Shown here: one piece after another, positions 27,849-39,785 of the stretch | Layout of the letters: each line of letters opens with the position of its first letter | Position numbering within the stretch: the first letter of the stretch is position 1 | The notes under the pieces: generated by a model | What the model saw: only the letters and a program-made list of their open reading frames with translations | The model's database searches: none | What the model was told of the DNA's origin: nothing | Position numbers and translations under genes: made by a program | NCBI GenBank assembly: GCA_029717555.1 | Contig: JAMDHS010000131.1 | Span: 1 to 39,785, forward strand | DNA length: 39,785 nucleotides | Reading direction: 5' to 3' | Source: Peribolospora baueri | Taxonomy: Eukaryota; Basidiomycota; Peribolosporomycetes; Peribolosporales; Peribolosporaceae

Positions 27849-29638
27849 GTATTTACTTACGATCCACCGCACGTACATGGCATACCATATTGGAACGCAT
27901 ACCTTTGCATGGGAATACACTTCCCCCCGTCCCCACTGGGACTCGACTCGATCTATGCCTGCGCACTCACTGTACGAGAAGCGAGAAATCGAGACAGGCC
28001 ATCCGTACACCCGCATACGACTGTAGATACAGTACAGGACCCGTACCGACTCGAGCGGAGCGGCCGCTATGGCCGGCTAGCCGGACCGTGCCGAGCGGGC
28101 ATGCCCAAATGGGCGGGCTCCGTCCGTCCTCGCAACCATCATGTCATGTCCAATCAAGTCATGTCATGTCATCTCAAATCAAGTCAAATCGTCCAGTCCC
28201 TTCCCTTACGGGTCCTTGGGTAGAGGCCAGAAGAGTACTCGCACAAGCGAAACGCGTCGGCGCATTCTTTCTCTTCTAATTTTTTACGACTCCCGCTCCG
28301 CCCGCTCGTCCCGGACGCATAATTATTAGTTAGTTAGAGCGGTTCCAACGGAACCCGCGGCGCGGGCGCGAACGAACGTGACGTCGCTGACGTGCCGTCC
28401 GTCGGGTTCGCCCTTCCGGGAAGGCCCGGGCGCCCCCGTCCGTCCGTACGTGCCAGTTAGTAAGTTATGTCCACCACCACGGCGAGGGCGAGGGGAGCGA
28501 GTACGCCATGCGCTGGGCGTGTATCATCACGGCGAGTTTGTTTGCTTTGCAGAACGAGAAGGAGGAGAGAGTTGGACGAGATGGAAGATGAGAGGACGAC
28601 AAGAAGGTTCCACCGGCGCTGGTCTGGGTGGGAGAGAAGGCGGCGGGCCGCGCAGCTTCCGGGGTGTGTGAGTGTGGGTCGCAGGATCGAGTCGAGGTCG
28701 AGGAGGACAAACAAACGCAACGCAGTCGTGACAACGGTTTTTTATTCATCCCTCCTCTTTCTCCTACCACCCAACCGCGCCGCGCCACGTCTCTCGCTCC
28801 TCCCCTTCCAACGACATGTCATATGTCATGGCTGCGCCGCCGGAACCCCCCTCCCACCCCCGATCTGTTCTCTCGGGCGCTAGCCCACCGCTTCCACCAT
28901 TAGTGGCGCACCCTAGTCGTCCTCCCCGTGACTAGCAGCTAGTCCTGTCCATAGTGGCCATCCCGCCATCCAACGAACGCCAGGGGACCGCCGGCTCGGC
29001 GTTGAATTGTTGGATGGGCGGCGGCGGAGGGGGAACGTGCGTGCCTCGCCTGCCTCCTTCCACCTAAAACCTGTCTTGTCGCTCGTCCGTCGCTGGCGCT
29101 TCGCGTAGAGGCGAGGACAAAGAACAGACGTCTGTCCACTTTTGTCCTTAGCGCGGGCATATCAGACGCCGATTGTAATCCGCCAGCGTGGATTCAAATC
29201 GAGAATAGAAAGGCGGGCGCGACCAGGGCGGAGGAGGAGGGCGGAGGCGGCTGCTGCGGCAACTGCGGCTGCCGCTCAACTCATCGGGCATGCCCAGCTC
29301 AACTCACCGGACAGAAGACGGAGGGACGATCCCAAGACGGGCGAGAGACGGCGTTTCTACTTCTTCTTCCTCGCCATCCCCCTCCTTCCTTCGTGTCCAC
29401 CACCACCTAGACGACCCACCCATAGAGCACAGCAACAGCGAGCAGCGTCTGATCTCATAGACGGACAGACACACTCACACACAGACCGTCACCAACTCGC
29501 CTCTCTCCTACATATAGCCACCCAATCTTCCCGCCGGCTACGCGTCCCAGTGCCCCCACACACCCCGCCCCCGCCTTCTCATCTCACACCCGTCGCTCCA
29601 CGGCAGACAGCTAACAATCAGACAGGTACTCAACCGCC

Positions 29639-32610
<2,972 letters not shown>

Positions 32611-34419
32611 ATGATAAAAGTTACCGGGATTAGTCGGAAGGTGGCCCAGGTGTTCGAAAGGAAAGGCGGCGGTGACGGTGACGACGGTGGTGGTGGTGAC
32701 AGCAGCGACAGCGGCAGCGACAGTAGCGACAGCGACGACAGCGGCAGGGACGAGACGGAGGATTGGGAGATGGCGGACGTGACTCCAGAAGCCGAAAACG
32801 GCGGCAAGAGAAACGGGAACAGCAGCAGCAAGGGCAAGGGCAAAGCTGATGGTGGTGCTGGTGGTGCCCAGAATAAGAACAAGCCCGCTTCGTTCTCCCC
32901 CTCCTCCGCTAAATCCGCCGCCGGCGCCGCCGGTTCTTCTTCTCGAAAGGGAAATGTGAAGGCTTCGGTCAAGGCCATCTCGGACGAGGAGGCGGGGAGC
33001 AAGAGCAAGAGCGAGAGCGAGAGCAAGGCGAGTCAAGAAAAGGGGAACGGGACGGGGACGGGGACGGGGACGGACAAGGGCAAGGGCAATGGCGCAGAGG
33101 GCGGGGAAGAAGAGAAGGGCGAGAGCGATGGTAGCGAGGAGGATGCTGAGGAGGAGCAGGAGGAGGAGTACGAGATCGAATCAATTCTGGATCATCGAAT
33201 CGGTCTTCTCAAGCGTGTGAGTCCCGTTTTCCGTCGTCGCTGCCCAGCTTTCCTCGGCGCCCATAGCTGACTTGTCAACTCATTCTTTTTGATGACGACT
33301 CCCGCCTTTCCGTCACCCATCCGTTCCTCTCACAGGGCTCCATGTCGTACCTGGTCTCATGGGTCGGATACGGACCGGAGGAAAACTCTTGGGTCGACGA
33401 GGTGAGGCAGACTGCCTTTGTTTTCCGTTCTCAAGCGTCGAACCTCGAAAGGGTGGAAGAGCTGAACGCCCTCTCAACTCGTCTGTGCGCCCCCTCTCCC
33501 CCCCTTTGTGCCCCTTCTCGGTCGCTGTCATCGGTCCCCCTCCGTCAGTCCGATGCCGGCAACGCGGAAGAGATCATCTATGAGTACTGGCAGAAGAGGC
33601 CTCGTCCGGTTGAAGTGCCCAAGAAGGCCGTCGGTCGGCGCAAGAGCACCACCGCAGTAACCCCGCGAAGCCAAGGGTCGACGCAAAGCAAGCGGATCAC
33701 GCGGGATTCAAGCGCGGCGGCCAAGAGGAACGGGACAGTGATGGATATTGACGATGATTCCGAAGACTCAAACTCCGCCCCTTTCCGCGGCACCAAGCGC
33801 CTCCGAACTCGCGATTCCATAGTTTCTGCGCCCGATAACGAGTCGGACGAAGACAAGGGCCACGAGACGGATGGTCGCGATGCAGAGGTCGATAAGGATG
33901 AAAAGGCAAAGGCGAAATACACAAAGTTGAAAAACTGGGATCGCGTCGTGACCGCTGTCGAGACGGTCGAGAAGGACGAGGACGGCAGCCTGCTGGTCTT
34001 TTTGCAATTGTGAGTCGGCCCAATGTCGTGTGGCATCGGCCCGTACCGATCCCTCTGCGGGTAGTTGAACCGTGCGTCCTATGGATTTTCCCGTCGCCCT
34101 TTCATCGCGGTCTTCCGGTACCCCGTGCCCTTCTCTCTGTTCCTCAGCAAAGACGGGGAACGACTGTGCTTCAAGAGTACTGTCACGAACCAAAAGTGTC
34201 CGCAAAAGGTGAATGAACGGTTTTGCTTTCCTGTCCACCCTGTCCTGTTGCCATCCAGACCGCACGTACTTCGATCCGCGGACTGTGGCTGACGTTTGTC
34301 CGTCCCATTGATCGTAATCCTTGAATGATGCGATCGCTGGCTCGAAGATGATCGAGTTCTACGAATCCCATTTGTGCTTCAGAGGCCGATCCGGCCTTGA
34401 AGTCGACAGCCGCCTGTAA
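32611..34419 (+). CDS. HP1/Swi6-type heterochromatin protein (chromodomain plus chromoshadow domain)
   Basis: Five exons (32611-33216, 33336-33401, 33549-34009, 34148-34208, 34348-34419) join in phase to 421 residues. HP1 proteins bind histone H3 methylated at Lys9 and pack heterochromatin. Residues 20-183 are a disordered acidic, Ser/Gly/Lys-rich arm. The chromodomain (about 186-245) keeps the three aromatic cage residues: Tyr187 in EEEYEIESI, and Trp211 and Tyr214 in LVSWVGYGPEENSW. A basic hinge with an RRKS/KRLR-rich stretch follows. The chromoshadow domain (about 345-410) reads LKNWDRVVTAVETV, then GERLCFKSTVTNQKCPQKMI and EFYESHLCF, the usual dimer-forming end. The start is uncertain: a later in-frame ATG (MADVTPEAE, residue 53) would also keep both domains. 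Confidence 0.93.
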
Positions 34420-35499
34420 TGAACGCGGTCAGGACGACATCATTCTCCTGTCTAGCTTTCCATTTTTTTTCTCTTTCTCTCTCCCCCAGGTCGGACTGGT
34501 GTCGTACGCTATGCCCTTAAAACGACGCCAGCGGTGCTCGCCTCCGCTGGCTCCCCCCTCCCCGCGACGTCTTGTTGGACCTGTTGTCACTCCCCTCGTC
34601 TTCTTGCTCCCTCGCTTCATCCACCCGCCTTAGCACGTCATCTCAACGCCCTTTTTGTTCTCTGCTTGGAGAAATCTTTCTGTTCTCCGTGTCACGAGCA
34701 CTGGCCGAGGGGCCGAACGAAGGAGCCATCTCCTGTAGGTAGTGTCCACTAAGCCGGCGCTCATTCGAGCGTTCGTTTTCGCTTGGTTGCCCTCGCGCCC
34801 CTCCCCGCCCCCTCCTCCCTCTCCCCTCACCCCTCCTCCCTGCCCCTCTGTGAGCTACGAGTAGACACTTTGTTCGCGGAGCGGAGGCTCGTCCAAACTC
34901 TGATGCCGGGCAACGGAAGGGTACCTGGTGAAGGCCCCGTAAAGAATCCAGCTTGCCGCCGCCGATCCATGTTGCTTCCTCGTCCGGCTCGAACCGACGG
35001 GCGGTTCCAACCAAGCTCTGTTGCCGACAAACTTGGTTCGGCGCCGGGGTAGGGTAGTAGGTGAGCGGTACAACACCCGCAAAGTGATCGTCCCCGTCCG
35101 TCCCGTTGTCGCCACCCCTCCTCCTCCAATCTTCTATCTTCATTTCATTTTCGCCCAATGTCACGTATGTCGTATACTTCGTTCGTACCCGCTCCCGGTT
35201 CACACACGCACGTGTGGCGCGCGCGCGCGCGAAGCGATCTTCATCCGACCGGCGTCCCAACGTCGCGACTACATTCAATGCCCCTAGCTAGGTACGTCAC
35301 GTCACACACACATATTGCCCCCCTGGCCGACGGGGGATTCGCCGGCGGCCGGGCTCAACGAAGCGAGGACGCCGGCGCGCGGACGGGGGGACGTCATCGG
35401 ATCGGAGAGAAGGAAACGATCGACGAAGGCGTGCGACAGCTTCCGCCGAGGCGGAAAGGGTTGTTCAGAGAAATTAAAGAAAACGGGTGGTGGGTCTTT

Positions 35500-35501
35500 T
35501 A

Positions 35502-35527
<26 letters not shown>
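35500..35527. repeat. TCG triplet microsatellite
   Basis: Roughly nine copies of TCG on the plus strand. In frame it would code for a Ser, Arg or Val run, but no gene includes it. Confidence 0.85.
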
Positions 35528-35533
<6 letters not shown>

Positions 35534-37286
35534 GAGGGTGGGCCGTGTCTGCGTTCGGCGGTCGGTCAGAGAGAGGGACGCCGGCGACGGCGATGAAGGG
35601 GGCCAGTCGAGGGCCGTCTGCCGTACCGAGTGGGTAAACGAAACGAGCCCGGCCACAGTCATCATGCGAGCGTCCCCATCCCCCTTCCGAAGCGGCGACG
35701 GCCAGGACGAATGGAATGGGGCGACGATGACGGTTCAGTTCATATCGATGACTCTAGAGAGGGAGCCGGCGCTGCAGGGATGGGTCCGGATGACGACCAT
35801 GATGGGCTGGTGGTCTCCGTCGAGCCAGCCCGCTCGTCCGAGAGGGAGGTCAGACCTTTCGTGTTCGCCTCGCGGGAGTCTGTGTCTGTCTGTCTGTCTG
35901 TCCGTCCTGACTGGCTATCGCCGCGATGGCTCTCGGCACGCTCGTTCAAGTGGCCCCCTTGCGGACGAGTTTGCTCAAAATCGGCTCCGCTCGCCCTTCT
36001 TCCCACTCCTCGCCTCGCTTCATCTGACGCCACCTTTCTTTCCCAGGAAACGAAACGCAAAGCTGCGTGCCAGGAGGAGGGACGACCGGGTTTGTCCGAC
36101 GCATTTGTTTCGTCACTGAGACGCGACGCGACGACTTACTTGACTTGACTTGCGCCGCCGTCGCGCACCTCCCTCTAAACTAGCCCTGGACCGGACCGTC
36201 GCGGTCCGGCACGTTGGGCAGGGCGAGGCGATGGCGGCGGCGAGAGAGCGCTACGCTACGCTACGGCACAGGCGGCATATGCATATATATGACTCCATCT
36301 CTGCTGCCCTCTGTGTCGGCCTTGTCCTTGGCTTTGTCCTCGTCCGGGCGTTGCGGAAACGCGACGGCGTCCTACGACGACAAGACGAGGAGGCGGGCAG
36401 ACAGGTAGGCAACAAGCCAGCTGATAAATCAGCGGATGCGTTGCAATAGTGCGCCGGCGTCTTCTCAGAACCCGCCCGCTCCCGATGCCGCCCCCTTGCC
36501 CCGATGCCGCGAGGCGAGGCAAGTCGAGTCGCGTCGAGTAAGTTTGCTTCAGCTCCATCCATCCATCCCGCCCGCCCTTCGTTCCACATCCCGTTCGTCC
36601 TCGCTCGCCCAGCGATCACGACACGAAAGCGCCCGCCTCGTCCGAGGGCCATGTGACAGACGGAAGGCCTCGAAGGCGAGCGGCGGCGAGCCACACACAG
36701 TTCTGGATCCGGCGCAATGAGCGAGGTAGGTTGAGGCGGGTGGCTTTAATTAGAGCGCGCGCGCGCACGCACTGTAGCGAGGCGAGGCGAGACGGGTACT
36801 GTACAGTAAGATGGGAGGGAGTTCGGTTACGTGCTACCCCCAACCTTGGCCTTGGCTCGGCCCCCATCATCACACCATGTCGGAGCCCGACGGCGCCAAG
36901 TTCGGCCGGCGCTTGGCTTGACTGGCGGGCCGGCCAGTGTCCGTCAGAGACGGATCACCGGACGGCGGCTGCGGGTGGGTGGAGGCGAGTTTCCGCTCCT
37001 CCGTTTGAACGCCGGCGGGAGGGCGAGCACATCCATAAACACATACATACATCACCATACATACAACAACTAACTACCTCACCGACTAGCCAGCCGGCGA
37101 GCGAGGCGCGGATTTGCGTCCATCGCTGGTGAGCGCGACGTGCCCGGCACGGCACGGCAGGATGAGTGGATGAGTGGATGAGGCGGACGTGGACGTGGCA
37201 CCGGTACGTCGCGGAGGCGCGCGCTCGCTGACACCGCGTCCCAGCTCCACGGAAAATTTTCCCGAGCCGAGGCGGAGCGAGTGCCT

Positions 37287-37308
37287 GCTGCTGCTGCTGC
37301 TGCTGCTT
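37287..37308. repeat. CTG triplet microsatellite
   Basis: About seven perfect CTG copies in the non-coding right part of the window. Confidence 0.85.
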
Positions 37309-39599
37309 ACCCCGTCCTGTGTGCATCTCCGGACGTACACACATGTCTATCGACGACTGAGTGGCCTTGCTTTCAAGACCTGGACCGCGCTCGGACGAAG
37401 GCTGAGGACGGACGGGCGAGCTGGCTGTCCGGCTGGCACGGCAGCGGATCGAGGCGTGATCATGACTGGACTGCGTACCTGCGCCGCACGCCCACGCCGC
37501 GCCGGACGACCGGGAACGCATGAGCCATGGCATGATGGATAGTGGAGTTCGATCGGCGCTACATGACCGACCACGCCGCGTCATCACGCACGGTAACTTG
37601 CATGTGACTGACTTGACTTGGACAGGCGTAGTAGCTCTTCTCTCTCTCTCTCTGGCAGCCAGATCCTCCTCTCGCTCACTAACGAATGGTACTTAGGTCG
37701 GCTTACCCGCCTCCTGCCTGCAGGCATGTCTCACCTCGCCTGGGCGCGCACAGCGATGCAAGCCCAGCAGGTCCATGCGCAGTGTGACTAGAAACGAAAC
37801 GACGCCGCGGATCTCCGCTCCAGGGCTGCCTTTGGAAAGGAAGGAAAGGACAGTGGACGCGTGTATGTGTGTGTGTGTACGTGGCGGACTCTTCGAGCGG
37901 TGGGTTAGGCTCCACCAAGTTATTGGAGAGGGATACCCGCGGCGTTGCACGTGTGCTCGAAAGCGATGACGGCGTGATCGCGCTCGTCCATCAAGTCCGA
38001 GCCCGAGATCCGCTGCCACAAAAATGTCGGAGAGACTTCCGACGGGCGGACGGGAGGCGCCTCGGCTAGGCTCGTATGAAATTGCAGTGGGCCAATTTGG
38101 AGATGGACCCGCTTTTCGTCGCGGTGTCGCGTTTGCCGGACGAGTGGGCGCACCGGCAATCTCTTACTTCCTTCCTTTCTTTCCTTCCCTTCCTCCGCAA
38201 ACGACGACGACGCGTGGCTGTCAGGTACTAATTACTGTACCGAGCCCGCGTCTGCGCCGCGTCGGGCTCCGATGCTGACCTGACCGTATGGGGGGAGGGT
38301 CAAGCGAGCCCGCTTTTCTGGAAACTGAGGCGCATGATGCCGTCGTGCATGTCGGATCGACGCCCGCCGGTGGGTCGTGCGTGTGGGGAGAGATGGACGG
38401 ACGGACGGCGAACGGCGAGTCGGTGCGCCTTCATCTTCCATCTTCCCGCTTGAGCACACACGCTCACCCTCCTCTGCACGAAGGGACGGATAGCATGCCA
38501 CGTCCGGCCGCCGACACGGTCGACCTAATAAGCCGCGGTTACGTAAGCGTCCGGAAGACGCCGGGGCGGGCGACTGCGCAGGCGCAGGAAGGCGATCGTC
38601 GAGGACGAGGGACGGGCGGCGGACGGGATGAGGGCACCTGTGTCGATTGTACCGATTGCCGTTGTCGTCGTCGGGTATCGATCGCATAGATGCGCAGGGC
38701 GCAGGGCGCGGTGGCCGCGGGCGCCAGTCCGTCGGTCGGCCGAAACCGGGCTGGCAGACGATGGATGACTAAGACGGGCGACTCAGGCTGGCGAGGGTCG
38801 TCTTCCACACCGCATAGCACGCGCCGGACTGGGACTGACACTGGTGTGTAAACTCTACGTCGGTAAAAGACCCGACCCGCTCGAGCGCTTGGCCTACTGC
38901 GCCCGTACGCTCGCTCTTCAAGATCCACTTGAATCTTCTCCTCCTTTGAATATCCACCCGAGCTCGCTTGCAGACGGCGCCACCCTGTCGTCGGAACCGA
39001 GCGCTCGTGCGACCGACCCCGAACCCAACCCTCCAACCCTCCATGACAGGACGGAGGGGGCCACGTGGCGGCAAGCGAGCGAGCGGCGGGGCGAAGAAGA
39101 AGAAGGAAAAAAGAAAGAAAAAAAATCTTGCGCATCGGCGAGGCGCCGAATCGGAAAGCAGGCTCGTTCGGGTGGTGCCGGTCGGTCGGGGTCGGATGGT
39201 CAGTCAGGCCGTGTCTGGTTGGTCGGTTGGTTAATTGACGTACTCGGACAGCAGGTTTTGGTTCAGGAGCCAACGACATGCCTCCGGCCATGCCATGCCA
39301 TGCCATGCATGATCCATCCATCGATCGATGGATCAGCTTGCAAGACTTGCTTGCCCGTCTAGTGCGATCGCTTCGCTGGATTGAGCAAGCAAGCAAAGTT
39401 TAGTTACGCCGTCCGCCCGCCGCGCTTGGACCGAGTCTCGCCTCGCCTTGCCTTGCCTTGCCCCTGCCCAGTCCAGCCCAGCCCAGCCCAGCCCTTGTCC
39501 CGCCTTGTCCTTGTCCTTGCCCTGCCCTCCGCTGGTCCATCCCTCCTCCCTGGGCCCAGGGCGCTTCGAAGTTTTTCCTTTCTCGGAAGCGCGCTGCCC

Positions 39600-39628
39600 G
39601 GCGCGACGGACGGACGGACGGACGGACC
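39600..39628. repeat. GACG tetranucleotide repeat
   Basis: Six copies of the unit GACG, or its phase ACGG, close to the right edge. Confidence 0.8.
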
Positions 39629-39733
39629 GGCGAAGCTGACTCGCACCGTCTCGTCATCCATCCTGACCTTGACCTGACCGACGGCCCGATCACGAGCTTT
39701 TTCCCGTTTCGTCCGAGAGCGTCTTTCTTTCTT

Positions 39734-39735
<2 letters not shown>

Positions 39736-39785
<50 letters not shown>
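39736..39785. repeat. T homopolymer at the window edge
   Basis: Fifty consecutive T, preceded by TTTC units, run to the last base. It could be the A-tail of a retroposed sequence on the minus strand lying to the right, or a place where an assembly stopped. Confidence 0.9.

Larger units (their letters stand above)
27428..29638. other. Intergenic region before the UGM gene
   Basis: About 2.2 kb without a recognisable gene. It has a GGAA repeat (about 27595-27630), two perfect copies of a 24-base unit (27801-27848), short overlapping runs of ATGTC/AAGTC (about 28140-28190), a TTAGTTAG motif near 28326 and a CA/CT-rich leader next to the mutase gene. Confidence 0.55.
34420..39785. other. Gene-poor terminal region rich in short repeats
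   Basis: In 5.4 kb I find no frame with family features, no exon chain and no RNA gene I can support. Long open frames are Arg/Ser/Pro-rich, as chance frames are in GC-rich DNA. What is present is a high density of microsatellites and short tandem units, among them CG, GTC, CTG, CT, GACG, CCAGC and CATGC runs, and then a T homopolymer at the edge. Confidence 0.6.

Noticed and set aside
28140-28190. Possible CRISPR-like or regularly spaced repeat
   Set aside because: The ATGTC/AAGTC units are short, overlapping and without spacers; it is a simple satellite, and CRISPR arrays are not expected in fungi.
34960-35040. Possible tRNA T-arm on the minus strand (GGTTCGAGCC)
   Set aside because: The T-stem has a mismatch, and no acceptor or anticodon arm could be found around it.
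36150-36449. Small protein with one hydrophobic segment (99 codons)
   Set aside because: No supporting promoter, splice or family evidence; a single hydrophobic run in a chance frame is common at this base composition.
38539-39396. Minus-strand frame of 285 codons near the right edge
   Set aside because: Arg/Pro/Ser-rich with no motif; it spans several simple repeats.

Overview
This window is nuclear DNA from a filamentous or yeast-like fungus, most likely a basidiomycete. It is GC-rich, its genes carry many short introns (mostly 60-220 bases) with GTRNGY donors and YAG acceptors, and the proteins are typical of Basidiomycota: a Vac1 with fungal FYVE insertions, HP1, a fungal NoxA and a CipC-like protein. 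I cannot name the species. Most reported exons were joined by hand: donor, acceptor and phase were checked so that each joined frame stays open and matches the family.

Layout from left to right. Positions 1-130 hold the edge of an unidentified minus-strand coding stretch. A secreted double-psi beta-barrel protein lies at 1722-2696 (+). A CipC-like stress protein lies at 3657-4588 (-), behind a clear TATA box. Succinate dehydrogenase iron-sulfur subunit is at 5335-7017 (+) and NADPH oxidase NoxA at 9013-12011 (+). A decayed stretch at about 12394-13460 (-) looks like the leader and Gag of a Ty1/copia-type element, with tRNA-like debris beside it. A seven-helix receptor-like protein with a very long tail, perhaps a divergent Ste3 relative, is at 13700-16893 (-). 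The endosomal FYVE protein Vac1 is at 18150-21585 (-) and a Hal4/Sat4-type kinase at 22416-24891 (-). Sharing a promoter region with the kinase is a multi-pass membrane protein that resembles TRIC cation channels, at 25882-27427 (+). UDP-galactopyranose mutase is at 29639-31991 (+) and an HP1-type heterochromatin protein at 32611-34419 (+). The last 5.4 kb hold no convincing gene, only microsatellites and short tandem repeats, and the window ends in about 50 T.

The genes are not an obvious pathway cluster. Functional threads worth following are: the head-to-head pair of a kinase family known in yeast for control of potassium uptake and a candidate intracellular potassium channel; NoxA beside a receptor-like gene; a secreted protein made of an intact barrel followed by a decayed, heavily glycosylated second copy; and the galactofuranose enzyme, which points to galactofuranose in the cell surface. 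Function calls rest on motif recognition without database searches.
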